A DNA stretch of 64,000 bases from Pseudodesulfovibrio sp. JC047 (GTDB lineage Bacteria; Desulfobacterota; Desulfovibrionia; Desulfovibrionales; Desulfovibrionaceae): assembly GCF_010468615.1 (NCBI RefSeq), contig NZ_WUEH01000010.1, forward strand, positions 62,001 to 126,000, in the 5' to 3' direction. Shown here in pieces: positions 35,386-44,838 of this stretch. Every line of letters starts with the position of its first letter. Position 1 is the first letter of the stretch. The notes beneath the pieces were generated by a model. The model saw only the letters and a program-made list of their open reading frames with translations, made no database searches and had not been told where the DNA came from. A program made the position numbers and the translations under genes.

Positions 35386-35765
35386 AGTGATGATTCTCCT
35401 GTCGCCAAAACACATTGAACGGCAAGCAATATCTGCTTACCCGACGGTATAAGTGGTTGCTGAAATCCCAAAAACACACGCTGAACTTTTCTCTCACATT
35501 GCAAAATAAATACCTTTCATTGCAGTGGCAACATATTCAAACGCATCTATAAAGCCACTGTGCCATCCGAGAAGTATGACACTGTCAAAGCGCACACTCT
35601 TTTATATTCGGACCCTGCCCCAAAAATGGGCAATGACGCGACATGGTCCGAATGTCCCCTCGCGCGGGGGCCTCCACGACTTCGTTATGGCGTGCCCGAC
35701 GGAAACCGTCGTGTTCAACGGTTCCGGAACAGACACCCCCCTCAATTTTGACGCGAACTCAAAGC
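35386..35765 (-). other. Structured gap between the larC2 gene and larC
   Basis: 380 bp without a gene. An inverted repeat ATTCGGACC/GGTCCGAAT (35606-35653) encloses a second hairpin TGCCC/GGGCA. Further short hairpins (GACGG/CCGTC, CCCC/GGGG) lie on the larC2 side. It may be a larC leader or a read-through control region. No conserved leader element of the fwd/mtdB type is present. Confidence 0.5.
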
Positions 35766-36281
35766 CTATTCAACGCTTTCAGGTCTCGCGGTCACCCCTC
35801 CGACAGTGCTTTGGCAGCCACTCAAGGCCACCAGCTCCACCAGAGATTTGAGGGTGGTAAAGGTGATGAGCTGGTCTGCCTGTATCAGGACATCCAAGGC
35901 CGCACGGAGATCATCGAACTCCGCCTTGACGTAGGGAGCACTCGACTCCTTGCTGTCAAAGCACTTGGCATGAACCGTGAGCGGCTCGGCCAGCCCCGCA
36001 CCGGGGCACTCCACCAGGATGCTCGTCATGTGGTATGGGACATAGATATGATCGTGTTTAATGACTTTCACACCCAATGTTCCCAATTCCGACGTCACGT
36101 ACCGGGCAAGGTCGTCTGTTCGATCTTCTGGAGCATCAATAAAGAAGATGAACTCAGGGCGACCCTTTTTGGTGATGGCCGGTACCACATGCACACTCTT
36201 GGCTCCCTGTTTCATCAAGGAATCAATGGCATGAGGCACCAGCTCGCCCGATATGTCGTCAACATTGATCATCAACAGCAT
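35766..36281 (-). CDS. Stand-alone LarC C-terminal domain-like protein
   Basis: 171-aa protein resembling the C-terminal part of LarC: INVDDISGELVPHAIDSLMK aligns with NIDDMTAEMLGVAMDILMDQ of the full LarC next door, and AKSVHVVPAITKKGRPEF aligns with AMDVHFTPIIMKKNRPAT. It lacks the LarC N-terminal domain. It starts 9 nt after the 591-aa gene with no clear ribosome site, so translation is probably coupled. This ties the unknown protein to LarC-like nickel chemistry. Confidence 0.78.
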   Translation of the reverse strand: MLLMINVDDISGELVPHAIDSLMKQGAKSVHVVPAITKKGRPEFIFFIDAPEDRTDDLARYVTSELGTLGVKVIKHDHIYVPYHMTSILVECPGAGLAEPLTVHAKCFDSKESSAPYVKAEFDDLRAALDVLIQADQLITFTTLKSLVELVALSGCQSTVGGVTARPESVE

Positions 36282-36290
36282 GGGACCGAC

Positions 36291-38066
36291 CTAGAGGTCT
36301 TTCAAAATCCGTACTGCCAACTCACCGCATTCCTGCGCCTTTTCAGCGGCACCAGGAATGGCCATGGTCAGCTTGGCGCCCTTCGAAGCCTGTTTGCCAG
36401 CGTCCTTGGGACTCAATTTACCCATGGCAGCAGCAATGGTGGCCGGAACAATCACGTTCAGAGGAGCGCAACCGATGTACATCAATTCCTGAATGGCGAC
36501 TGCCGCGCAGGAAATAGCCATGGACAGCTCGGACTTCTTGTTCAGCACGGCATCGGGAACGACCTTGTGACACAGTCCTTCCAACACGAACTTTTCACCG
36601 TTGATGGTGACTTCAGCGTCTACATCGGAGTCAAAGCCCCAGAAGAAACCGGCAAAAGGATGGCTCCGGCGTGCGCCACCAGCTATCTTGGTAAAGGCGA
36701 TGGAGATTTCGGCACCAAGGAATGCGGACAGCACGGTGGACGAATTCTTCTCAACCATGAGTTTGCGCTGCTCGTCCATGTCGCGGCAGATGTCTTCCAG
36801 GCTTTTGCCTTCGTTCAATCCATTGTAGGTCTCTTCAGCACGTTCGCTGATCATTCTGATCCGAATACCCTCGGTTCCCTTGATCATGGCTTCAGTCACC
36901 GAACCACGACGAACCTGCTCGGCCTTCCGTGCAATGATGTTGTAGGCAACAGCGGACGTTCCACCATCAATGAAATGATTCATCTTGATCTCACGAATCG
37001 TATCAGCTGCGGAATCCATGGTGCCGTCCTCGCTGATGAGAACCTTCATGGCAACAACGCAGTCGGCAACGCAGTGCGCCAACGGCGGATTCAGCGGGCC
37101 ACCACCGAAACCGGCACCGATAATCGGGCCTTCCATGAATGCGGCCAAGATCTCGTTCAAGGTCATCATGCCGACAACGGTCGGAGAACCAACGTCCTTG
37201 AGGATCATGCCGAGGTCACCGACCAGCGTGGCGGTGTCGAATTCCTGCATGGTGCCCTTGAGATGCAGTTTCTCAGGCAATCCGGCCGCTTCCATGGCAC
37301 CCTTACCAGCCATGTAGCAGGTGCCTTGCTTGAAGAACTCGCCTTCGGCTTCGTCGATCATGCCATCAGGATTCACGACTTCCAGAACCGCAGCAGCAGC
37401 CAGCATGGCGCAGGCAATGGGGCTGGGGGTGATACCGGCACCACGATAGGTGGCCTTCATGCCTTCAACTGCGGCACGCGTTCCGTTCTTGCACAGGTCA
37501 ATATAGGTAATATCCTCACCCAATGTGCTATGACCGTACACGGCACCACCAGCAACAAAGGCGGGAACATCAGCACCATCAACACGGCAGACTTCACCCT
37601 TGCGCATGGCTTCGTACAGCGCATGGACAGCAGCGAAACCGGACAGCTTGCCGGTGAGCTTGGAGGTCGGAATGGACATGACACCAGCGCGCTCGGCACC
37701 AGCTTTCATGCGGGCCATGGCACCGAGTTTACGGTTACCAGCGGGCACACCGGCGCGAGACTCGGTTCCGGCGATATTCAACAGAACTGCTGTAATCAAA
37801 GCGGCGTTGGCCGGAGCGGCTCCAGCTTCCAGGGCAGCCTTGACACCGGCTTCAACAACGTAGTCCAAGGGCAAATGGGCCAGGTTGGCATCCTTGATCT
37901 TGATGCTGCGGCCTTTCAGGATTTCGTAGGTAATGGCGTTCGCCGCGCACAACGCAGCCAAACTCAGCATACCGTGACCTTTGGTCAAAGCTTCAACACG
38001 GTCGGCTGTCATATTATCTACATTAGAAGTAATCGCCATCATGCCAGCTAAAAGTTCTTTTTTCAT
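36291..38066 (-). CDS. Unrecognised 591-aa protein behind the conserved leader
   Basis: I do not recognise this family. It is Ala/Gly-rich with many amphipathic segments, no signal peptide and no classic cofactor motif. Distinctive stretches are [58 protein letters not shown] and [17 protein letters not shown]. It looks like a soluble enzyme. AGGAGA precedes the ATG. It heads a two-gene unit with the LarC-like protein and has copy 3 of the leader element about 400 nt upstream, so it is probably coregulated with fwd and mtdB. A nickel-pincer or H4MPT-linked enzyme is a hypothesis only. Confidence 0.85.
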   Translation of the reverse strand: MKKELLAGMMAITSNVDNMTADRVEALTKGHGMLSLAALCAANAITYEILKGRSIKIKDANLAHLPLDYVVEAGVKAALEAGAAPANAALITAVLLNIAGTESRAGVPAGNRKLGAMARMKAGAERAGVMSIPTSKLTGKLSGFAAVHALYEAMRKGEVCRVDGADVPAFVAGGAVYGHSTLGEDITYIDLCKNGTRAAVEGMKATYRGAGITPSPIACAMLAAAAVLEVVNPDGMIDEAEGEFFKQGTCYMAGKGAMEAAGLPEKLHLKGTMQEFDTATLVGDLGMILKDVGSPTVVGMMTLNEILAAFMEGPIIGAGFGGGPLNPPLAHCVADCVVAMKVLISEDGTMDSAADTIREIKMNHFIDGGTSAVAYNIIARKAEQVRRGSVTEAMIKGTEGIRIRMISERAEETYNGLNEGKSLEDICRDMDEQRKLMVEKNSSTVLSAFLGAEISIAFTKIAGGARRSHPFAGFFWGFDSDVDAEVTINGEKFVLEGLCHKVVPDAVLNKKSELSMAISCAAVAIQELMYIGCAPLNVIVPATIAAAMGKLSPKDAGKQASKGAKLTMAIPGAAEKAQECGELAVRILKDL

Positions 38067-39091
38067 TTCGATTGTCTCCTAGGTATTGTTAGCGCATTCA
38101 AACATCAGGAAAGGCAGCATATCCTTACTTCAGAACGCAATTCTGATGCCAGATATCTCTGAAAGCGTGCGTGTTTACCGATAGACACCGCGTATCCGAA
38201 AAAGGAAACACGATCCTCCCGCACATGACATACGTCACATGCTTGTTGGCGGAAAAACACCAATCAATTTTTCACCGGAATATTCGAGAAGGGCCGTCAC
38301 ATGAGCGGACACTGCCTTGCTAAGAAAGGTCACCCGCCGATCGACGTCTTACTATTGAGGATTCCGTTCGTGTGAAAAGAGCTTGTGCACGATACTCTGG
38401 CACATCATTCCTGATTAGCATCCGGGCTATTCGCCCCCGCTACAAAGAATATATTCAGGAACACAAATGGTTGAAGTATCGACTCCCTCCACTAACGAAG
38501 CATCTGGTTTGACCATCTCCCTGCAACTGCTCCTCTGAACGGTGGTGTTTATAATGATCGCAGGGGAGGAGACTCGTCCATCATTCGTTACAACATCCAA
38601 TCGGCCTTGCAGCGCGATCCGACATCCTTTGTGTCGTGGCGACCCGCTCATGAACGCTCACACTCAGTGAGCTATTTTTTGCCGGTCATCCGTTACACAA
38701 GCTTTTTTTTAAAAAGCATAAAAACGAACAATGTTAATAAGCTATATGAATTTTGAATATAACAAAAAGGAAAAGTGCGCAAGTGGTTTCATTTTTTTTT
38801 GATCTGCAATGCAGTTTTTTATGAAAAACATACGGTATCACTGTACCAACTGTCGGCCCCCGTCATTTCAACAGTCATTTTACGAAATAAAACCCGATAC
38901 AGCATTTCTTGTTTTATGTATCAAAAAATCGTTTTCCCGACAGCCATCCAGACGAACATGACAGCTCCCCGGTCAAAATTCGAAAAAATTCCGCCCTATT
39001 TCAAACATAAAAAAAGACACCAACATTACGCCGGGTCAAGAAGATTGCTTCTTTGGCGGCCCCACAAGAATTCGCATGAAATTGCCACAAC
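38067..39091. other. Long 5' region of the 591-aa gene
   Basis: About 1 kb without a credible gene. It holds the third leader element (38473-38573) and then AT-rich DNA (38690-39000) that probably contains its promoter. A plus-strand frame at 38775-39239 has no ribosome site and runs through the metF terminator, so it is not called. Confidence 0.55.
38473..38573 (-). promoter_or_regulatory. Conserved leader RNA element, copy 3 (candidate riboswitch)
   Basis: Minus-strand copy matching copies 1 and 2: outer stem TCTCCTCCCCTGCG with TTGCAGGGAGA, the inner block ACCACCGTTCAGAGGAGCAGT, then GCTTCGTTAGTGGAGGGAGT and GATACTTC. It is sense to the 591-aa gene, about 400 nt upstream, as in the other two transcripts. 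Confidence 0.7.
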
Positions 39092-39142
39092 AAAAAGCCT
39101 TTCGAACAGAATGTCATGGCGACATTCCGTCAGAAAGGCTTT
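39092..39142 (-). terminator. Rho-independent terminator of metF
   Basis: Long minus-strand stem with arms AAAGCCTTTC and GAAAGGCTTT, extended by GGAATGTCG/ACATTC, followed by TTTTTG. It lies about 75 nt beyond the metF stop. Confidence 0.85.
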
Positions 39143-39216
39143 GTATCAATATTCATTCAATACATCTGAAACGGTCGGCATTCATCATACTGCGCACCGA
39201 CTGTTCCAAAAAAGAA

Positions 39217-40095
39217 TTAGAAAGTCAGTCCTTCCATAACCTTGAGGCAATGTTCAGCCCGATTCAACGTATACAGATGAACGCCAGGTGCGCCTTTTGC
39301 CAACAGATCTTCGATCTGTCTACGCGCAAAATCCCGTCCGACAGCCGCAGCCGCTTCAACACCACCCTCGGCGTCCGCTTTTTCGAGCGCCAAAAGGAAT
39401 TTCCCGGGAATCATGGCACCACACAGGCCCAGAATGAACTTGGCGGATTGGACGCTGGGAATAGGCAGCACCGCAGGAATGACCGGCTTGTTCACCCCTT
39501 TGTCCGCCAATTTCTCAACGAGTTCAAAATACACACGGTTGTCAAAAAACAACTGCGTTGTCGCAAAGTCAGCCAATTCCAACTTGTGCGCGGTCCAATT
39601 CAAATCCTCGCGAACCGAAGGGGACTCTGGATGCGGGTCGGGATAACAGGCCACGCCGATGCAGATTTCCGGATGAATTTCCCGAATATATTCAATAAGA
39701 TCAGATGCGTGTTTAAATCGTTCATTGTCGGGGACAAAGGTGGATGAACCACCCTTTGGCGGATCACCGCGCAAAGCGAGCACGTTACTGGAACCAACTG
39801 CGCCGAGCTGATCGAGATATCCAGCGATCCGATCTTCCGAGGCCTGCACACACGTCAAATGCGACATGGTCTCGAACCCTTCATCTTTCTGAAGGCCGGA
39901 AACGATGCCCAACGTATTGTCCTGCGCCCCGCCACCGGCACCATATGTCACGGAAACAAAGAGCGGGTCCAATGCCTTGAGTTGTTTCGCGGTGTCATAA
40001 AAGCCGGGCATGGCCGCCTCTTCTTTCGGGGGAAAAAATTCAAAGGAAACAAAAGGTTTTCCTTCTCTTTCGTGAATAAGATCGATTATCCGCAT
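39217..40095 (-). CDS. metF: Methylenetetrahydrofolate reductase
   Basis: 292-aa TIM-barrel flavoprotein reducing methylene-tetrahydrofolate to methyl-tetrahydrofolate for methionine synthesis or the Wood-Ljungdahl methyl branch. FVSFEFFPPKEEAAMPG, VSVTYGAGGGAQDNTLGIV, VLALRGDPPKGG and IGVACYPDPHPES are diagnostic. The start at 40095 has AGGAGA upstream; a longer frame to 40404 is antisense to the lplA promoter area and is rejected. It shows that an H4F branch exists beside the H4MPT branch. Confidence 0.94.
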   Translation of the reverse strand: MRIIDLIHEREGKPFVSFEFFPPKEEAAMPGFYDTAKQLKALDPLFVSVTYGAGGGAQDNTLGIVSGLQKDEGFETMSHLTCVQASEDRIAGYLDQLGAVGSSNVLALRGDPPKGGSSTFVPDNERFKHASDLIEYIREIHPEICIGVACYPDPHPESPSVREDLNWTAHKLELADFATTQLFFDNRVYFELVEKLADKGVNKPVIPAVLPIPSVQSAKFILGLCGAMIPGKFLLALEKADAEGGVEAAAAVGRDFARRQIEDLLAKGAPGVHLYTLNRAEHCLKVMEGLTF

Positions 40096-40208
40096 AGTAT
40101 ATCTCCTGTCCATTTCGGATAGTTGAGGCTTTGCTGTGCCCAAAGAGCCATGTCCACCACCTTCTTTCTCAGGGGTAAAACGCGACAGTGCTCGTTTTCG
40201 TGCGGATG

Positions 40209-40238
40209 TATATAGCCTCTTCTCCAGAACCGGGTCAA
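40209..40238 (-). promoter_or_regulatory. Candidate sigma-70 promoter of metF
   Basis: Minus-strand TTGACC and TATATA separated by 18 nt, about 115 nt upstream of the metF ATG. Pattern match only. Confidence 0.5.
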
Positions 40239-40406
40239 TGCAGACATTGGACCACAAAAAAAGAAATACCGCTGCTGAAAACTCCTCGCACCACGAAACT
40301 TGCCGTCTTCCCCCGACTCCGGGTATAGGAGCGACGGCGAAACGATCCTCCATCGAATAACAGGACAAGGTCCGCCTTTTGCATTGGCCAACAGAAAGGA
40401 ACACAC

Positions 40407-41384
40407 ATGCGATACATCCATAATCAATGTCTTGATCCAGCCTTCAACCTGGCCGCCGAAGAGTGGTTGCTCACCAATTCAGAAACCGACATCTTCATGC
40501 TCTGGCGCAACAAGCCTGCCGTGATTGTTGGCCGAAACCAGAACACCGTTGCCGAAATTGACGAATCGTTCGTACAGGAACGCGACATTCCCGTGATCCG
40601 ACGGTTAAGTGGTGGCGGGGCCGTGTTTCATGATCTCGGCAATATCAATTTTACCTTCATCACCCACGGCAAGCCATCGGAAGGACTGGATTTCGAACGG
40701 TTCACCAAACCCATTCAAGAGGCCCTGCAAACCATGGGCGTCCAGTGCGTTTTCAGTGGCCGAAACGACCTGCTCATCGATGGCAAAAAATTCTCGGGCA
40801 ATGCCCAACATTTCCATCAGGGACGTATCCTGCATCATGGCACACTGTTGTTCACCGCAGATATGACCGATCTGTCCGGCGCACTGCGAGTTGATCCGGA
40901 AAAATACCGGGACAAGGCCGTGAAAAGCGTGCGCTCCCGCGTCACCAACATCGCGAGCCATCTTCAGACACCCATGACGGTCACCGATTTTCTCGATCGA
41001 CTCATGGACAATGTTTCCAACGGCAGTGCCCCGGAAACAAGGCACCTCACCAAAGAGGAAATCATCCATATTTCCGCCCTCGCCGATACGCGATACCGAA
41101 CATGGGCATGGAATTTCGGGGCTTCCCCTGCTTATAATTTTTCCAAACGCACCCGCACACCCGGGGGACTGCTGGATGTCAATCTATTCGTCAAAAAAGG
41201 AAAAATTCTCACGGCGAGACTGTTTGGCGATTACTTCGGAGTCAAGGATATCGGCCCGTTGGAAGCGATGCTCGTGGGGACACCCCACACCCGCACTGCC
41301 GTACAAGACCGATTGGCCACCGTCCAACTGGAGCAATACCTTCATGACGTGACGCTGGACACCTTGCTGGACTGCCTGTTCTGA
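40407..41384 (+). CDS. lplA: Lipoate-protein ligase A
   Basis: 325-aa enzyme that adenylates lipoate and transfers it to lipoyl domains. The signature RRLSGGGAVFHDLGNINFTF and DLLIDGKKFSGNAQHF are present. AAAGGA precedes the ATG. Its lipoyl acceptor is very likely AcoC encoded at 46 kb, and glycine cleavage H protein is another candidate elsewhere. The C-terminal accessory domain is retained. Confidence 0.93.
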   Translation: MRYIHNQCLDPAFNLAAEEWLLTNSETDIFMLWRNKPAVIVGRNQNTVAEIDESFVQERDIPVIRRLSGGGAVFHDLGNINFTFITHGKPSEGLDFERFTKPIQEALQTMGVQCVFSGRNDLLIDGKKFSGNAQHFHQGRILHHGTLLFTADMTDLSGALRVDPEKYRDKAVKSVRSRVTNIASHLQTPMTVTDFLDRLMDNVSNGSAPETRHLTKEEIIHISALADTRYRTWAWNFGASPAYNFSKRTRTPGGLLDVNLFVKKGKILTARLFGDYFGVKDIGPLEAMLVGTPHTRTAVQDRLATVQLEQYLHDVTLDTLLDCLF

Positions 41385-41479
41385 TCCGCCCCGCTCCCAC
41401 ACGGTGTTCGAATTCCGATCAATGTTCATGTCCGGGACAACGCCCACGGCTTTTTTCGGAGTACAAACATCTACTTTTT

Positions 41480-41502
41480 AAATCAAAACCCTGTTTTAAT
41501 TT
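41480..41502. promoter_or_regulatory. Operator-like inverted repeat upstream of the CMD-family gene
   Basis: AAATCAAAAC and GTTTTAATTT form a 9-of-10 inverted repeat three bases apart, 70 nt before the gene at 41570, in AT-rich DNA. It may be a regulator site; no regulator gene adjoins it. Confidence 0.35.
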
Positions 41503-41569
41503 GATATATATCTACGGGCATACTCCTTGCTGTATTGAAATACCGTCACTTTAAATCAAGGAGTACCAC

Positions 41570-41896
41570 ATGGATTCAGCGGAAAAAGCAGCAGATACTT
41601 TGGCAAAGATGACACACCGGGCCGGAAACGTCTTCCCGAGTTACCTTGCCTGTACCAAGGAAATAAGCCAATTTGGTCCCATAGATCACAAGACACAGGA
41701 ACTGATTCACCTTGCCTGTTCCATGATGGCTCAATGTGAAATGTGCATTTCTCTCCACATTCAGGGAGCGGCAAGCCACGGCGCGACCAAGGAAGAAATC
41801 CTGCAAGCCGCCATGTTATCCATTTCAATGGGCGGCTCTCCCAAAGTGATGTACATGCACTATGTGTTCGAGGAATTGGACGATCTTTTCGATTAA
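41570..41896 (+). CDS. Carboxymuconolactone decarboxylase/AhpD-family protein
   Basis: 108-aa all-helical protein with the redox pair CEMCISLHIQGA of the AhpD-like family (C-x-x-C and nearby His) and GATKEEILQAAMLSISMGG. It probably acts in peroxide or thiol redox chemistry rather than aromatic degradation, but the substrate is unknown. AAGGAG precedes the ATG. Single gene followed by a strong hairpin. Confidence 0.85.
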   Translation: MDSAEKAADTLAKMTHRAGNVFPSYLACTKEISQFGPIDHKTQELIHLACSMMAQCEMCISLHIQGAASHGATKEEILQAAMLSISMGGSPKVMYMHYVFEELDDLFD

Positions 41897-41912
41897 TCAC
41901 GCCGCACACGAT

Positions 41913-41951
41913 CTCGGAACCGGGAACGCTCTATATGTCCCCGGTTCCGAG
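41913..41951 (+). terminator. Hairpin behind the CMD-family gene
   Basis: Perfect 12-bp stem CTCGGAACCGGG/CCCGGTTCCGAG with a 15-nt loop followed by CGTGTTTCGG. The T-run is weak, so efficiency is uncertain. Confidence 0.6.
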
Positions 41952-41998
41952 CGTGTTTCGGCACAACAGCGGCACTGATCCGCGTGACAGAGGATGGC

Positions 41999-42388
41999 AT
42001 GAAAATTTCGACACATGAAGGTATTGACCAGTCATTATGCGGAGAACCGCTTGAAGTGAACGCGGGCACCAGTACGGTCCGTCTGCTCTGTCTGCCCTCC
42101 ATGGCCGCAGATGACAGTGGTCTGATTCACGGCGGCTTCATTTTCGGACTGGCAGACTATGCGGCCATGCTTTCGATCAATCATCCCAATGTGGTCCTCG
42201 GCGCAGCGGACACCCGGTTCCTGAAACCGTCCCGCGTCGGCGACACCCTTATTGCCCGAGCGCAGGACCAGACCCCAGAGGACCGCAAGCACCTCGTTCA
42301 GGTAGATGTTTCCTGTAATGACGACGTGGTTTTCAGCGGGACTTTCACCTGCTTCGTGCCGCAAAAGCACGTCCTGTCCAAAGAATAG
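41999..42388 (+). CDS. Hotdog-fold thioesterase (PaaI-like)
   Basis: 129-aa single-domain hotdog protein. The segment GLIHGGFIFGLADYAAMLSIN contains the usual HGG turn and central helix, and GAADTRFLKPSRVGDTLIARA matches the following strand. It probably hydrolyses an acyl-CoA; the substrate is unknown. I use the ATG at 41999, which has AGAGGA upstream; a GTG five codons earlier is possible. Confidence 0.8.
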   Translation: MKISTHEGIDQSLCGEPLEVNAGTSTVRLLCLPSMAADDSGLIHGGFIFGLADYAAMLSINHPNVVLGAADTRFLKPSRVGDTLIARAQDQTPEDRKHLVQVDVSCNDDVVFSGTFTCFVPQKHVLSKE

Positions 42389-42396
42389 TCACGCAT

Positions 42397-42433
42397 GGAA
42401 AAGGGCTGCCATATCAAAACGACAGCCCTTTCC
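42397..42433. terminator. Bidirectional terminator
   Basis: GGAAAAGGGCTG and CAGCCCTTTCC form a stem between two convergent genes (hotdog thioesterase and the DUF6506-like gene). A/T runs flank both sides. Confidence 0.7.
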
Positions 42434-42444
42434 AAACCATGATT

Positions 42445-42753
42445 TCACGCAAAAAGCGTATCCCCGCTGGCGTTGTCCAGACCGGGATGAATATCGAACC
42501 GAACCACCCCCACCGGCACATCCACCGCCGCAGCAATGCGCGCGGTGCCCACTGATCCGAATCCGCCACACAACTCGATGGCGGCAATGCCTTCCGTGTC
42601 CACCAATTCCCGGGCAACGGTTTCGGCCTGAGCATAGTCATTGACGGCAACAGCCACCAATTCAACGGAATCAGTACGGACCCAATTCCGATGTCGGGCA
42701 GGTTCCCCTCCCGGTGCGATAAAAATGAATGCAGCTTTCAAAACAGTACTCAT
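42445..42753 (-). CDS. DUF6506-like small protein of the aco operon
   Basis: 102-aa protein (KAAFIFIAPGGEPARHRNWV, IELCGGFGSVGTARIAAAV) resembling the DUF6506 family. No catalytic motif is known to me. Its ATG overlaps the acoX stop by 4 nt, so it belongs to the aco operon and is its last gene. Confidence 0.7.
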   Translation of the reverse strand: MSTVLKAAFIFIAPGGEPARHRNWVRTDSVELVAVAVNDYAQAETVARELVDTEGIAAIELCGGFGSVGTARIAAAVDVPVGVVRFDIHPGLDNASGDTLFA

Positions 42754-43757
42754 GATGATTCCTCATAGGGATACAGGTTGACAAAAAACCCTTTGGTTCG
42801 AGCCAAAGCCATGGTTGCAGGCACGTCAATGACCAACGGGCCTTCGGTATTCAATCGAATGCCAGCCGAGGCAGTCCTCGAAATCTCGACTTCACGTTCT
42901 CCATCCAGGGCAATGAGTCCGGGACGGGTATCGATGGGAAAAACGGTCCCCGGTGTCATCTCAGTCACTTCGCTGACCGGCACATCCGCAAACAACCCCG
43001 GTGCAATAGCCGCTGTAACGATCATGGACGGATCGCCATCCAGCCGCAGGGCCAACCCACGAGGTTCCTCCGGCCTGATAGCCTGAAGCTGTCCGCCGAT
43101 AGCAGACAAACCTATGGAACTGGCACTGCACCGAGTCATGAACAATTGTGGCACCTTGCTGATATCCCACACCGCTTTGGACGCGAGAAACACGTCGTCA
43201 TACACAGCCGCGTCCACCAACGCCATGTCCACCACCCGATCATCAATCAGGATGTCGAACATGCAGGATCGAACGCAACACGCCTCGCACGGCAGTCGTC
43301 CGCACGCCACCAACCCGGCAGCCAGTCCGGCAATGGTGACCTCTCCCATTTGGGGAAAAACATTATTGGTCCCCGTGGAAACAGGGAGTATCGGAACCGC
43401 GCACGTCCCCTTGCAGGCCGCTCGACTGGTCCCATCCCCACCAAGCACGATAAGACACCGCGCGCCCAGGGTCTCCATGATTCCGGCCGCGACGGTGGTG
43501 TCGGTCTGGCTATTGCGAATGGGCATTTCCACCGCGTCCACCGGAATGGATGGGTGAATGGCATTCAAGGCCCGGGGAATAATGTCGTACCCGTCAGGCA
43601 TATACAGAATCCGGGAAACTCCAGCCTGTTCAAGGCCGAGAATCAACCGCCGGACCATGCGTACTTTCTCCTGATTGTCAAAGACGCTGCCATGGGCCAC
43701 AAGGCGGCGGATATCCTTTCCAGAGGCGGGATTTGCGAGAATTGCGACAGTACTCAA
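42750..43757 (-). CDS. acoX: AcoX, ATP-NAD kinase-like protein
   Basis: 335-aa protein of the AcoX family, related to NAD kinases (LIVLGGDGTSRAACKG, PVSTGTNNVFPQMGE). AcoX is a regular member of acetoin dehydrogenase operons but its reaction is unclear. The start is TTG at 43757 (STVAILANPASGKDIRRL), with GAGGA upstream. 60 nt downstream of acoB. Confidence 0.88.
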   Translation of the reverse strand: MSTVAILANPASGKDIRRLVAHGSVFDNQEKVRMVRRLILGLEQAGVSRILYMPDGYDIIPRALNAIHPSIPVDAVEMPIRNSQTDTTVAAGIMETLGARCLIVLGGDGTSRAACKGTCAVPILPVSTGTNNVFPQMGEVTIAGLAAGLVACGRLPCEACCVRSCMFDILIDDRVVDMALVDAAVYDDVFLASKAVWDISKVPQLFMTRCSASSIGLSAIGGQLQAIRPEEPRGLALRLDGDPSMIVTAAIAPGLFADVPVSEVTEMTPGTVFPIDTRPGLIALDGEREVEISRTASAGIRLNTEGPLVIDVPATMALARTKGFFVNLYPYEESS

Positions 43758-43817
43758 AAGGATGTCCTCGTGAAAGAAGCGGAAGAACAGGCTGTCCTGC
43801 TCTCCCGCTCCATTTGA

Positions 43818-44789
43818 TTAACGAATGCGTTTCACGGCCTCGACGATATTCCCTGAATCCGGGATATAGAATTGTTCCAGCGGCGGAGAAAAAGGCACCG
43901 GGCAGAACGGCGCACCCACCCGCTTGATGGGAGCATCCAGATAGTCAAGCGCCTCTTCAGCGACCATGGCCGCGATCTCCGCGCCGGGACCGGCGAACTG
44001 CACGGCCTCATGCGCAATGACCAACGCGTGGGTCTTCTTGACGGAATTCACGATGGTCTCCGAGTCCAATGGCTGGAGGCACCGAGGGTCAACAACCTCC
44101 GCACTAATGCCTTCAGCCTGAAGTTTATCAGCCGCATCCAGCGCAGAATGGACCATCAGCGAGGTCGCCACGATCGTGACATCAGTCCCTTCCCGTTTGA
44201 TATCCGCCTTGCCGATATCAATGGTGTAACTTTCATCCGGCACTTCGCCGCTGATCCCATAGAGCAACTTGTGCTCAAGAAAGATCACCGGGTTGTCATC
44301 ACGGATGGCACTGATGAGCAGTCCCTTGGCGTCATACGGGGTGGACGGAATGACCACCTTGAGACCAGGGATATGCATGAACCAGGATTCCAGGGATTGC
44401 GAATGTTGGGCAGCGGCCCCGATACCGGCTCCCTGGGGCATCCGCAGGGTCATGGGCACCGTGGCCTTGCCACCAAACATGAACCGCATTTTGGCGGCCT
44501 GGTTGAACAGTTGGTCCATGGCCACACCGATGAAATCAACGAACATTAATTCGGCCACAGGGCGCAATCCCGCAACAGCCGCTCCACCGGCCGCGCCGAC
44601 AATGGCGCTTTCCGTAATGGGCGTATCCTTGACACGCTCTTCGCCAAAGGTTTCGAACAGCCCCTGGGTCACGCCGAAGCACCCACCGAACTGCCCCACG
44701 TCCTCACCGAGAATGAACACGTTTTCGTCGCGCTCCATTTCCTGCCGCAACGCGTCATTGAGTGCCTGAAGATATGTTTTTTCGGACAT
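43818..44789 (-). CDS. acoB: Acetoin:2,6-DCPIP-type dehydrogenase E1 beta subunit
   Basis: 323-aa transketolase-like beta subunit of a 2-oxoacid/acetoin dehydrogenase E1 (FILGEDVGQFGGCFGVTQGL, DTPITESAIVGAAGGAA, MRMPQGAGIGAAAQHSQ-like TLRMPQGAGIGAAAQHSQS). It pairs with AcoA in TPP-dependent cleavage of acetoin to acetyl and acetaldehyde. Acetoin rather than pyruvate is inferred from the acoX and acoR neighbours. GGAGAG precedes the ATG. Confidence 0.9.
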   Translation of the reverse strand: MSEKTYLQALNDALRQEMERDENVFILGEDVGQFGGCFGVTQGLFETFGEERVKDTPITESAIVGAAGGAAVAGLRPVAELMFVDFIGVAMDQLFNQAAKMRFMFGGKATVPMTLRMPQGAGIGAAAQHSQSLESWFMHIPGLKVVIPSTPYDAKGLLISAIRDDNPVIFLEHKLLYGISGEVPDESYTIDIGKADIKREGTDVTIVATSLMVHSALDAADKLQAEGISAEVVDPRCLQPLDSETIVNSVKKTHALVIAHEAVQFAGPGAEIAAMVAEEALDYLDAPIKRVGAPFCPVPFSPPLEQFYIPDSGNIVEAVKRIR

Positions 44790-44838
44790 TGTTCTCTCCG
44801 TTTAAGAGTCTATTGATTCATGAAAAAAGTCACACCGG

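Noticed and set aside
35643-38051. 802-codon open frame on the plus strand
   Set aside because: It is antisense to the 591-aa gene and the LarC-like gene. Its product is low-complexity-like and has no ribosome site; it is a shadow of codon bias.
38775-39239. 154-codon plus-strand frame before metF
   Set aside because: It crosses the metF terminator and ends inside metF. The composition is unlike the genes and no ribosome site is present.
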